Shown here: positions 43,236-51,843 of the stretch, one piece after another | How positions within the stretch are numbered: the first letter of the stretch is position 1 | How the letters are laid out: every line of letters starts with the position of its first letter | Source: Burkholderia sp. WP9 | GTDB taxonomy: Bacteria; Pseudomonadota; Gammaproteobacteria; Burkholderiales; Burkholderiaceae | NCBI RefSeq assembly: GCF_900104795.1 | Contig: NZ_FNTG01000002.1 | Span: 744,001-808,000, forward strand | Reading direction: 5' to 3' | Length of the DNA stretch: 64,000 nucleotides | Made by a program: the position numbers and the translations under genes | Notes under the pieces: generated by a model | What the model was told of the DNA's origin: nothing | Seen by the model: the letters and a program-made list of their open reading frames with translations, nothing else | The model's database searches: none

Positions 43236-44699
43236 CATCTCGTTATACAGAAGTGTCATAGCCGTCGCGCAAGATCTGTATGGTGATCACAGCATCCATA
43301 ACTCGCTGCATGCCAATCCATAGCGTCTTCGCGCCTGGTTCGCCGTCGTTCTTGCGCCCGAGAAATCCGCCCAGTGAGCCGACCATCCGTATCATCTGGT
43401 TGAGCGTCGGCGGTTTTTTGGGACGCGCTTTCTTACAGAGCACATGGGCGCCGTGTATCTCGTCAGCCGCAAAGAACAGCGACGCGTCCAACTCCGGACA
43501 GGTCCTGCCCACACGCATGAGCCGCGCGATACGCCACGATACGACCATGTACAGCACGAGCGCCTTTTCTACCCGCTCCATCTGTGAGAGTTGCAGTGCC
43601 TCGACCCCGCAGGCGTTCTTCAGGACGTTGAAGAACATTTCTATTTCCCACCTCGCGCGGTACCAGTCAACGAGTTCGATGAGGGCATGCGCATCACCTG
43701 CTTCGCGGTTGGTCACAAGACGCCAGATAACGGGCTTCACACCCGCTGGCGCATCCACTTCATACGCCTCGACGCAGGTGAGCTTGACACCGGCACGCCC
43801 GGGCAGCGTGACGCGCTGGCTACGCAGTTCCTGCCTCACTTCACGCGCCTTCTGGCCGCTGCGCCCGGGCAGCACGAAGCTGATGTGGCCGAGTACCCTG
43901 CTGGCGTGCACCGTCTCCCACAAACTTGCTTCGCCCTTGAGCGCGCGATTGTGTTGCGAGCGCATCAGCCAGTCCGCCGGTTCACCCAGTTCCTGCGCAC
44001 GCTGCATGAGCGCGGCGATGTCGCCTTCACGATCGGCCACATACACCAGCCGCGTGTCAGGCAGGGCCCGTGCCTGTTCGGCCACGATCTCATAGCTTTC
44101 GATCCACCGCGCACTTTCCTTAACGCCCCCACGCTTGCCGTTTGCATCGCGTGGTTCGCGCGCCCACATCCATGCGTTCATCACACCCAGCGGCTCCCGA
44201 TCCGGTGTCACCGCATAGGTCGCGTGAAGATACATGCCCACCTGTGCTTCATAACAGAGCGGGCCAGCCCCTTCGATATCCTGACCGTTAAAGTTCAGCT
44301 CTGTCGTATCGGCAATGCACAGCACCACCGGCAACTGCCCCATGCGTGCCGTGGTACGGTCCCAATGCGGCTGCATCATGTCGCGCCAGTCGATGTGCTC
44401 ATTGCCCAAAAAGCGATATGCAGCGATCGTCTCTGACCAGCCTTCGCACGCGCCCGGAATGCTAGCCGTGGGTCGGCTGGCGAACCGTTTGACCAGCTCC
44501 TTCGCGCGCCGGTCTCGCCGTGGATCACCCAGATCCAGCGTCTCAAATTCCTCGTCCACCCATGCTCCTGCGTCGTCTCGGATCTTCATGCTGAAAATCC
44601 GAGAGTAAACGCGAAATCCGCACAGTTAACAACCCCCTTGCGGCTAATTTTTTACTCCACCATCCTTGCCGCAAGTGTCGAGTTGTGTATAAAGAGATG
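43236..44699. mobile_element. IS4-family, IS50 (Tn5)-group insertion sequence, complete, 1,464 bp
   Basis: The ends are 19-bp imperfect inverted repeats: left CATCTCGTTATACAGAAGT and right (reverse strand) CATCTCTTTATACACAACT, close to the Tn5 outer end. A perfect 9-bp duplication flanks the element. One leftward transposase gene fills it and its stop codon lies within the left inverted repeat, as in IS50. Intact ends and a perfect duplication indicate a recent insertion. It is inserted in the coding sequence of a GT25 gene. Confidence 0.95.
43243..44589 (-). CDS. IS50/Tn5-like DDE transposase
   Basis: A 448-residue transposase, somewhat shorter than Tn5 Tnp (476). Catalytic residues by motif are Asp94 (CIADTTEL), Asp186 (VADREGD) and Glu317 in the IS4 signature Y310-x2-R313-x3-E317-x6-K324 (WYRARWEIEMFFNVLK). 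The N-terminal GDPRRDRRAKELVKRFASRPTASIPGACEGWSETIAAYRFLGNE is the IS50-group DNA-binding start. The frame is full length with no internal stop, so it is probably active. Confidence 0.96.
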   Translation of the reverse strand: MKIRDDAGAWVDEEFETLDLGDPRRDRRAKELVKRFASRPTASIPGACEGWSETIAAYRFLGNEHIDWRDMMQPHWDRTTARMGQLPVVLCIADTTELNFNGQDIEGAGPLCYEAQVGMYLHATYAVTPDREPLGVMNAWMWAREPRDANGKRGGVKESARWIESYEIVAEQARALPDTRLVYVADREGDIAALMQRAQELGEPADWLMRSQHNRALKGEASLWETVHASRVLGHISFVLPGRSGQKAREVRQELRSQRVTLPGRAGVKLTCVEAYEVDAPAGVKPVIWRLVTNREAGDAHALIELVDWYRARWEIEMFFNVLKNACGVEALQLSQMERVEKALVLYMVVSWRIARLMRVGRTCPELDASLFFAADEIHGAHVLCKKARPKKPPTLNQMIRMVGSLGGFLGRKNDGEPGAKTLWIGMQRVMDAVITIQILRDGYDTSV

Positions 44700-44708
44700 C
44701 ATTGAAGT
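44700..44708. repeat. Target-site duplication, right copy
   Basis: CATTGAAGT, identical to 43227-43235, directly adjoins the right end of the IS. Confidence 0.95.
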
Positions 44709-45123
44709 AGGTCCACGATGACTCTGAGCGGCGCAATTTGGATTGTCCAAGCAGAACAATATCGGCAATGGCCGACAACTCGGACTCGTTGATACGCAGC
44801 ACATCATCAAAGAATGCCGGTTCGAGGATCGCATCGTCTTCGAGGATTACCGCAGCGCGACCCGCTTCAACAATCTTGCGCCACACCGAGCGATGGCTCA
44901 TAAAGCACGCCACTTCCGCACGGGTCAATGAGCGTCCGTAACGACGGCGAGCCGCAACATCGTCGTAGGCGGCATCCAGTTCGATCTGAGTAAGGCAACG
45001 CCCATCGACAGCGTCCTCGAAACGGAATGGCGCGTCATGGTCACCCAATAATCCGGCAATTGCATCGCGGCGGCCGGAACGAGACAGGGATATGACATGA
45101 ACAGGGACCAGGCTTGGCATCAT
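44700..45123 (-). pseudogene. GT25 glycosyltransferase, N-terminal fragment (IS-interrupted)
   Basis: The upstream half of a family 25 (LPS/EPS) glycosyltransferase. PVHVISLSRSGRRDAIAGLL, FRFEDAVDGRC, LTRAEVACFMSHRSVWRKIV and the donor-binding VILEDDAILEP are family landmarks. The frame is broken at SSWTYFN by the IS and would run on into IS sequence to a stop at 44644, giving a 159-residue product lacking the C-terminal domain. Its ATG overlaps the flippase stop by 4 bp (ATGA). Confidence 0.88.
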
Positions 45124-46436
45124 CGAATCAACAATTGGGTAAAGTGGTGGCGCAGCACTGGCTTGCTCAAGATCATCGAGACATACACGGCAAGCAACAG
45201 CGCCTCAGCGGTAAGAAGCGACACCGCGGCGCCATCGGCGCCGAAACGCGGCGTCAGAACAATTGCCAGGCCAACGTTCAGCGCGCCAGCCGCCAGCATC
45301 AACAGCGACCGCACGCGAGCATTCCCGAACGGCACCAGTACTTGCAATCCAAGAAAATAGGCCAGATTGCCGAACACGCTTGCAAGGCAAAGCAGCTTCA
45401 GCAGCGACGCGCTACCCGCATAGCCGGCACCCAAAATCAAAGTAGTAAGCGGTGTCGACACATAGGCGATGACCGCCAGTCCGGCCAGTGTCGTCGACAC
45501 GATGGCAAGCGCGCCGATCGCCGTGAGCCGGGCAGCCGACCGCGGTTGCGCAAGGAACATCGACGCGATACGCGGGTAGCAAACCGTATTGATTTGAGCC
45601 GGCACCATATTGGCCACGGCCTTGAGCTTCTCGGCTGCCGTATAGATGCCCACCTGATACGGCGTCGTCATTGACGCGAGAACAACTGCGTTCGTTATGC
45701 CGAAAAGACTCACCGACGCCGATGAAACGAACATGTCGGCGCTTTCCCGAACACGCTGGGAGACCGAACGTAGCGATGCCGATGGAAGGCGCAGAACACC
45801 CAGTTGCCGTGCGGCAATCAGAGAAAAGAGTCCCGTTAAAACCGCGGCTCCCCCCTGGATTCCTGCTGCGCAGGCAACATCGTCACTGTGGCGGACGAAG
45901 ACGAACGTCAGCGGCAAGGCTACAAAGCGGCCCGCCAGTGCGACGGTCGCAAATGCGGAGAACCGCTCGAGTCCCTGCAACAACCAGTTCAGTGTAAAGA
46001 CATTACCAACCGCCATCGACCAAGCAGCGAGTACCACGGGAAAGACCGAAGCCAGTTTGCGATCAAAGTAGGCAACGACCAGCAGAACTGCGAACGAGAG
46101 CGAGCACAGGCATGCTTTGGCGATCATCGTCGACCAGACGAGCTCGTTCAGTGCCTCCGGTTGCCCTCGACGTTCAACGACCGCCCTCGGACCGCTGAGA
46201 AAGAATCCCCACTCCGTCACAAGCATTCCGTACGTAGCGATCGCCGTCGCATAGCCAAGCACGCCGAAATGCGCCGCGCCGAGCACACGCGTCAGATAGG
46301 GAAACGTCGCCAATGGCACGAGGTAGTTACCGACCTGCCACACCATCATGGCGACGAAGTTCGAGCGGATGCGTGACGTTTTCACCGCCGAATCCGCGCG
46401 CGTTGCATATTGATCGCTCACGCGATTCCTCGGCAT
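45120..46436 (-). CDS. Polysaccharide flippase (Wzx-like, MATE/MOP superfamily)
   Basis: A 438-residue membrane protein with about twelve to fourteen helices. The N-terminal VWQVGNYLVPLATFPYLTRVLGAAHFGVLGYATAIATYGMLVTEWGFFLSGPRAV is the standard Wzx/RfbX start, and ESADMFVSSASVSLFGITNAVVLASMT is a conserved middle helix pair. It flips undecaprenyl-linked repeat units to the periplasm for Wzy. The order wecC, wzx, GT25, wzy fits a Wzx/Wzy-dependent system. 24 bp separate it from wecC. Confidence 0.93.
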   Translation of the reverse strand: MPRNRVSDQYATRADSAVKTSRIRSNFVAMMVWQVGNYLVPLATFPYLTRVLGAAHFGVLGYATAIATYGMLVTEWGFFLSGPRAVVERRGQPEALNELVWSTMIAKACLCSLSFAVLLVVAYFDRKLASVFPVVLAAWSMAVGNVFTLNWLLQGLERFSAFATVALAGRFVALPLTFVFVRHSDDVACAAGIQGGAAVLTGLFSLIAARQLGVLRLPSASLRSVSQRVRESADMFVSSASVSLFGITNAVVLASMTTPYQVGIYTAAEKLKAVANMVPAQINTVCYPRIASMFLAQPRSAARLTAIGALAIVSTTLAGLAVIAYVSTPLTTLILGAGYAGSASLLKLLCLASVFGNLAYFLGLQVLVPFGNARVRSLLMLAAGALNVGLAIVLTPRFGADGAAVSLLTAEALLLAVYVSMILSKPVLRHHFTQLLIR

Positions 46437-46460
46437 GTGAACGTTGAAGGACGGGGCGCA

Positions 46461-47705
46461 CTACGCATGCGCCAGCACGCCGCGCGTGTCGATCACGACC
46501 TTCGCCTGGAAGCGGACTGGATCCACGCGCCGGAACTGCGCATGGTCGACCAGAATGACGATGATGTCCGCCTCCAACAGCGCTTCGTTCAATTCGCAGA
46601 GCCGCACCTTACCGTCGAGCGCCGCGGGCAAGGTTCTGACATTGGGTTCGACGACCACCACCTGCCCCGCGAATCTCTCCGCGAGTTCGTCAGCGATTTC
46701 GACTGCCGGGCTCTCACGCAAGTCGTCGATATTCGCTTTGAAGGCCAGCCCGAGACATGCGATCACCGGCTCCTTGAACCGTCGCGCAGCGCGCTCGACG
46801 CGGTCGATGACATAGCCAGGCTTGGCGTCGTTGACGGTTCTCGCGGTACGAATCAGACGCGCCTGCTCGGGCGCTGAATCGACGATGAACCAAGGGTCGA
46901 CGGCGATGCAATGACCTCCCACTCCAGGGCCTGGCTGCAGGATGCTTACACGTGGATGCCGGTTCGCAAGCCGGATCAGTTCCCACACGTTGATATCGAG
47001 CTTGTCGCAAATGATCGAGAGTTCGTTCGCGAAGGCAATGTTCACGTCGCGGAATGAGTTCTCGGTAAGCTTGCACATCTCGGCTGTTCGAGCATCCGTC
47101 AAGATGCAATCGCCGCGCACGAAGCTTTGATAGAGTTCGCGTGCCAATTCGCTGCACCGTGGCGTCATGCCGCCAATTACGCGGTCGTTCTCAACCAGTT
47201 CCCGAATCACGTGACCGGGCAGCACGCGCTCCGGACAATGTGCGATACGGATGTCGGATAGCTCGCCAGCCTGTTGCGGAAAAGTGAGATCGGGACGAAG
47301 CTCCGACATCCAGGCCGCCATCTGTTCAGTCGTGCCGACCGGCGATGTCGATTCGAGCACCACGAGATCACCCTTCTTGAGCACCGGCGCAATCGCGTGG
47401 CTCGCCGCCTCGATGAAACGGAGGTCCGGTTTGTAGCCGTCCGAGAAAGGTGTCGGCACCGCGATAAGAAACGCATCTGCCGGCTCAGGCGTGATGGTCG
47501 CACGCAGATAGCCTTGCGTTACCGCCGCGTGCACCAGCATGTCGAGTTCCGGCTCGACAATGTGAATGGCGCCGCGGTTAATGGTGTCGACCGCATGCTG
47601 ACTAATGTCCACGCCGATAACACGCTTGCGGCGCGCCGCAAATGCGGCTGCAGTCGGCAGACCGATGTAGCCGAGGCCAACTACCGAAACAGTTTCAAAA
47701 TCCAT
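46461..47705 (-). CDS. wecC: UDP-N-acetyl-D-mannosamine dehydrogenase
   Basis: A 414-residue NAD-dependent enzyme that oxidises UDP-ManNAc twice to UDP-ManNAcA. The match to E. coli WecC is close throughout: VSVVGLGYIGLPTAAAFAAR, HAVDTINRGAIHIVEPELD, ESTSPVGTTEQMA, RTAEMCKLTENSFRDVNIAF, NRHPRVSILQPGPGVGGHC (catalytic Cys266), LAFKANIDDLRESPAVEIA. This is nearer to WecC than to UDP-glucose dehydrogenase. UDP-ManNAc must come from a 2-epimerase (WecB) encoded elsewhere. The start aligned with E. coli (MDFET) is chosen; an upstream ATG at 47744 is possible. Confidence 0.9.
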   Translation of the reverse strand: MDFETVSVVGLGYIGLPTAAAFAARRKRVIGVDISQHAVDTINRGAIHIVEPELDMLVHAAVTQGYLRATITPEPADAFLIAVPTPFSDGYKPDLRFIEAASHAIAPVLKKGDLVVLESTSPVGTTEQMAAWMSELRPDLTFPQQAGELSDIRIAHCPERVLPGHVIRELVENDRVIGGMTPRCSELARELYQSFVRGDCILTDARTAEMCKLTENSFRDVNIAFANELSIICDKLDINVWELIRLANRHPRVSILQPGPGVGGHCIAVDPWFIVDSAPEQARLIRTARTVNDAKPGYVIDRVERAARRFKEPVIACLGLAFKANIDDLRESPAVEIADELAERFAGQVVVVEPNVRTLPAALDGKVRLCELNEALLEADIIVILVDHAQFRRVDPVRFQAKVVIDTRGVLAHA

Positions 47706-47837
47706 TTCTTTTCTAATATCCGTAGGCAAATTGTGTTCGCTCATACCGCTGGAGCCGGACTTCGCGAACCCGGGCGTGACGCGATACGACCGCCGTGGAA
47801 GGCACCGCACCGATCCGCGGCAGTTTGTTGAAATCGA

Positions 47838-50048
47838 TTACCTGGCCTTTTCCGCCCCATACTCGGAGAATGCGCCATACGTGCTGGCGCGATGGGGCAC
47901 GCCGTTCAACAGGACACCGTCGACGGCGCGGCCCGCGCTACCCAGTTGTCGCGTGCTTTCCTGGAGCTCGGCGGCCGAGTGGCGTCCGTGACGGACGACG
48001 AGCAATGTCAGGCCGGCGTGTTTGGCCACCAGCACCGGGTCGGTCACCGCGAGCACCGGCGGCGAGTCGACGATCACCACGTCGTACAGCTTGCTGAAAT
48101 GCGCGAGCAATTTTCCGAAGGCATCGCTCATCAGCATTTCAGCCGGACTGGAGGCCATGCTTCCACTCGTGAGTACATCGAGGTTCGGCAGAACCTGACA
48201 ATGGACAGCACTGGCCGGTTCGACTCCACCGATCACATCGGACAGACCCGGCTTACCGGGAAGCGAGAAGTACCTGTGCACGTCGCCCCGGCGCATATCC
48301 GAGTCGATCAACAGAACGCGCTTACCGCCTGCCGATAGCACCGCGGACAAGTTCACCGAGAGAAACGACTTGCCGACTCCTGGCCGCGGCCCCGTCAACA
48401 TCACGATGTTGTTGTGCGATTTGAGCAAGCCGAATTGCAATGCGGTCCTCAGACTGCGGATTCCTTCGACCGCGATATCGTCGGGCTGAACCGCCGCGAG
48501 CACGTTCAAGCCCTGCACGCCACCACGCGCCGCCTGTTGTAGCGCCCGCTGCCGCGTGCTCTTCGAGACGATCGCGTATACCGGCACGCCGACAGCGCCT
48601 TCGATTTCCGACGGGGTCTCGAGCCCGCAATTCAGCGTGCTGCGCACAAATGCGACGGAGCATCCGAGCAGCAGACCGATGACACCCGACAACGCAATCA
48701 CCAAGGTTTTCTTCGGCTTCACGGGCCTTTCGGCCACCTCGGCGTAGTCGACTGTGTGAACGTTCCCCAACTGGCCCGCCTTTAATACGCGCAATTGCTG
48801 CGCGCTATCCAGCAGCTTCGTGTACAGGTCCGTATCGACCCGCACATCGCGCAGGAGACGGAGTTCCTGTTGCTGAACATTCGGCAAAGCAGCGACTTTC
48901 TCATTGAAAGCAACCTGCTGTTTCTGCAGTTCCGCAATCTGGGCGTCGATAGCCTGCACTGAGGGATGTTCGACCGTGTACCGTTGTGCAAGCGCAGAAC
49001 GTTGTTGCTGTAACTCGATCAACCTGGTTTGACTATCGACGATTGACTGCAACAGGAGTTTGCCTTCGGCCTCCAGATCGACGGTGCCTTTCCCGGTGCG
49101 GAACGCGTTATATTTCGCCTCGGCTTCGTCAAGGCCCGCGCGTAACTGAGGAAGTTGTTCGCCGAGGAACTGCAACATCTGCTGTGCCTGCGCAGACTTC
49201 CTGTCCACATTTCGCTGAACGTAAATGCTCGCAACACGGTTAACGGTCGCAGCGGCGCTCGCCGCGTCCGCGCCTTCAAGCGAGACAGCGACAATGCCCG
49301 ACTGTTTCGCCTTCTCCCTGATATTGAGCGCGCTTTGCAGATCCGCTGCCGTAAGTTGTGTCGAGGCCCTCGCCAGATTGAACGACGTGCCCGCGCGCGC
49401 AACCATGCGGTTCACGCTCAGTTGCACCGGACCATACCGTGTCATACCCTGCGCCGTGGCGCCAATATGGCCGTGCAGCACCGTGCGGCCATCAGGGCCC
49501 TGGAGTTCGAATGCCTGGTTCGCCTCCACCATCAATCTGAAAGACTGATCGTAAAGCGCGGCGGGGACGTCGAATTGCATCACATCCAGACTCTCACCGC
49601 CCCACGCGAAACGACTCATCCCCAAGACGGGATCCGCCGGAGCGCCTGCGGTCACATACCGCGCGACCAGCGCGCCGATTAAGGGAAACCGGTACGGCGT
49701 TGCCTTCACGTCGAGATGCAAACTACGGACAGTTTCTTCCACCACCCTCCGCGATCGGATCAGTTCAATTTCGGCGTCGGTCGACACCTTGCTCTGGAAC
49801 AACGATGCAAGGTCGCCGAGTTTGTCGTTGAGCGTATCACTGCCAGGGTCGCTGTCGACCTGAATCATCACATCGGCTTTGTACAATGGCGTGGCGAAAA
49901 ACGCATAGGCCACGCCGAGAAACAGCATTGCCGCAGTGGTCAGCGCAATGAGAAGCCGGTTCTCGCCCAACAAGGCAATGACATCGGACAGCGTGATTTC
50001 CTTTTCGCTCAGCGCGTCGGCCGAGCGTTCCCGATCAAGTAATTTCAT
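47838..50048 (-). CDS. Polysaccharide co-polymerase and BY-type tyrosine kinase (Wzc/BceF-like)
   Basis: A 736-residue inner-membrane protein controlling chain length and export. The Wzz domain has TM1 at about 32-52 and TM2 at about 448-468, with a long periplasmic coiled coil between. The cytoplasmic kinase has Walker A GPRPGVGKS (553-561), Walker A' VLLIDSDMR (about 578-586) and Walker B VVIVDSPPVLA. The C-terminal tail has few tyrosines (STYGAFSEYGAEKAR), a smaller cluster than E. coli Wzc. Its partner phosphatase starts the preceding gene; 3 bp separate them. Confidence 0.95.
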   Translation of the reverse strand: MKLLDRERSADALSEKEITLSDVIALLGENRLLIALTTAAMLFLGVAYAFFATPLYKADVMIQVDSDPGSDTLNDKLGDLASLFQSKVSTDAEIELIRSRRVVEETVRSLHLDVKATPYRFPLIGALVARYVTAGAPADPVLGMSRFAWGGESLDVMQFDVPAALYDQSFRLMVEANQAFELQGPDGRTVLHGHIGATAQGMTRYGPVQLSVNRMVARAGTSFNLARASTQLTAADLQSALNIREKAKQSGIVAVSLEGADAASAAATVNRVASIYVQRNVDRKSAQAQQMLQFLGEQLPQLRAGLDEAEAKYNAFRTGKGTVDLEAEGKLLLQSIVDSQTRLIELQQQRSALAQRYTVEHPSVQAIDAQIAELQKQQVAFNEKVAALPNVQQQELRLLRDVRVDTDLYTKLLDSAQQLRVLKAGQLGNVHTVDYAEVAERPVKPKKTLVIALSGVIGLLLGCSVAFVRSTLNCGLETPSEIEGAVGVPVYAIVSKSTRQRALQQAARGGVQGLNVLAAVQPDDIAVEGIRSLRTALQFGLLKSHNNIVMLTGPRPGVGKSFLSVNLSAVLSAGGKRVLLIDSDMRRGDVHRYFSLPGKPGLSDVIGGVEPASAVHCQVLPNLDVLTSGSMASSPAEMLMSDAFGKLLAHFSKLYDVVIVDSPPVLAVTDPVLVAKHAGLTLLVVRHGRHSAAELQESTRQLGSAGRAVDGVLLNGVPHRASTYGAFSEYGAEKAR

Positions 50049-50051
50049 AAT

Positions 50052-50489
50052 TCAGTGCATCAACCTGGCAATGTCTTCGCACCATTTCAAAACGCTGTGC
50101 TCGATTTGCGCGAAAGCCAGTTCAAAAATGACACGATGCCGCTGATACGGATCCACAATATCAAGTTGCTCATGCTCGCCCAACCGGAATACCTTCCCCC
50201 TTGCGAACGGGAATCGATCGAGAATCAACGCGCGCTGCGTGTTCGTCATGGTCAGCACGACATCTGCTGCGCGCACGTGTTCGTCGCTCAGTGCCTCTGC
50301 CACATGCCCACTAATATCCATCCCATGCTCACGCGCAACCTGGATCGCCATCGGATCCGCATGCCGGCCAACGAGCGCTCGCGTACCTGCCGAACTCACT
50401 GAAACAAGTGGCAGCGCCCGCTCGAGAAGTGCCCGCGCCACCGGACTCCGGCAGATATTCCCCTCACACACCATCAAAACCCGGGTCAT
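50052..50489 (-). CDS. Low-molecular-weight protein tyrosine phosphatase (Wzb/BceD-like)
   Basis: A 145-residue phosphatase that dephosphorylates the Wzc-like kinase to allow cycling during polymer assembly. The P-loop CEGNICRS (Cys8, Arg14) and the general-acid loop DPYQ (Asp113) are intact. It overlaps the Wza-like gene by 4 bp and precedes the kinase by 3 bp, the standard wza-wzb-wzc order. Confidence 0.95.
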   Translation of the reverse strand: MTRVLMVCEGNICRSPVARALLERALPLVSVSSAGTRALVGRHADPMAIQVAREHGMDISGHVAEALSDEHVRAADVVLTMTNTQRALILDRFPFARGKVFRLGEHEQLDIVDPYQRHRVIFELAFAQIEHSVLKWCEDIARLMH

Positions 50490-51688
50490 TTCGCAATCAC
50501 CCCCGCAGTCAAGCCCGTGCTGATCAACGGCATCAACAAACTCAGCACACGATTGAAGCGAACGAGACCGCTACCATCCACATACACCACGTCCTTCGGT
50601 TGCAGCTCGAAATCCTTGGCGAGCAGCATCGCGACCGGTGAATGGCCGTCGAGGTGAAACACTTGCGGCGTGCCCGCCAGCGAACCGCGGATCACGAACA
50701 TCTGAGCGGCGTCGGCGGTCGAAGCATTCACGCTGCCGGCCTGCGCAAGAGCGTCGGCCAGCGTCATGCGCCCCGTTCGACGCGGAATCGCAGAGACCGG
50801 TTTGTTCACTTCGCCCATCACGTATGCGTCGTTTTCGTCACGCGACACGACGCGCAGCAGGTCGCCTGGTTTCAGATAGAGGCGCGACGGGCTCAATCCC
50901 TGTGCAAGCATCTGGGTCAGGTTCACGCGATAAGACCGTTCGCTGCGAACCAGAACGAGGTCGCTCTGGTCGGCCGCTTCACTGAATCCACCTGCGCGGC
51001 CCACTGCTTCGTAAAGCGACATGGGCACGTCGTTGACCGCCAATGTGCCGGGGCTACGCACTTCTCCATCCACGTACACCTGGTGCGCCCGATACGACGC
51101 CATCCGCACGGTCACTTGCGGTTTGACCAGGTACTTGCCGAGCGCGCTACTCAAGCGTTGCTGTATCTCTTCGGTGCGCAGGCCGGCCACTTGCAGGGTG
51201 CCCGCGTACGGAAACGTCAGGCCGCCGTTCTGATCGACGACGAATCCAGCGAGCGGATCACCCGGCCGCGACGAAGATTGCGTTTGTGCCGACCCAAGTG
51301 CCGCCGCGAATTCCGGATGATCCCAGACGACAATTTGCAGCACATCGCCCGGCCCGACCGTGTATGCCAACGGCGCTCCAGAGAGCAATTGCGACAGTTC
51401 GATCTGCTGCTGTTTCCGGCTTTGAGCCAGTTGCGAGATCAACTCCGCGTCGACCTCCGTGATGGCGATGTCCGGTGTGCCCGCCGTTGCATCGGCCTTT
51501 TCGCTTGCCGCGCCTTCGCTGGCTTCTCCAACCACGCTCGACGTATTGGACCCACCCGACTTGTCCTGCACGCGAGACGTTTCCATTCGCATACCTGGCG
51601 CCACTGCACATCCACCGGTCAGCAGGATTACCGCTGCCATCAAAACCCCAAGCCTGAACGCCGGCCGGGTTGAAAATACCGCTAACAT
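50486..51688 (-). CDS. Polysaccharide export outer-membrane lipoprotein (Wza/BceE-like)
   Basis: A 400-residue lipoprotein with lipobox LTGGC near residue 27. A low-complexity acidic spacer follows, then the Poly_export domain (YTVGPGDVLQIVVWDHPEF) and SLBB repeats (VDGEVRSPGTLAVNDVPMSLYEAVGRAGG, VMGEVNKPVSAIPRRTGRMTLADALAQAG). It forms the outer-membrane export channel. The ATG is preferred over a TTG 18 bp upstream. 155 bp separate it from the priming transferase. Confidence 0.94.
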   Translation of the reverse strand: MLAVFSTRPAFRLGVLMAAVILLTGGCAVAPGMRMETSRVQDKSGGSNTSSVVGEASEGAASEKADATAGTPDIAITEVDAELISQLAQSRKQQQIELSQLLSGAPLAYTVGPGDVLQIVVWDHPEFAAALGSAQTQSSSRPGDPLAGFVVDQNGGLTFPYAGTLQVAGLRTEEIQQRLSSALGKYLVKPQVTVRMASYRAHQVYVDGEVRSPGTLAVNDVPMSLYEAVGRAGGFSEAADQSDLVLVRSERSYRVNLTQMLAQGLSPSRLYLKPGDLLRVVSRDENDAYVMGEVNKPVSAIPRRTGRMTLADALAQAGSVNASTADAAQMFVIRGSLAGTPQVFHLDGHSPVAMLLAKDFELQPKDVVYVDGSGLVRFNRVLSLLMPLISTGLTAGVIAK

Positions 51689-51843
51689 CTTGTTCAACCT
51701 ATTCAAGAGAACGCGCCGAAGCCGCGTTCTCGCTGCCCGCTATTGGGCAGATTTCATTCATATTCCACTGGGATATGCGCCGTCTTCCACAATCGGCACG
51801 GCTTCATGATCAATCTGGTTTCAGATCGCGATGAAGCCGCGCG

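Noticed and set aside
46461..47705. UDP-glucose 6-dehydrogenase (as in cepacian operons)
   Set aside because: Segment-by-segment resemblance is to E. coli WecC, including HAVDTINRG-IHIVEP and RTAEMCKLTENSFRDVNIAF.
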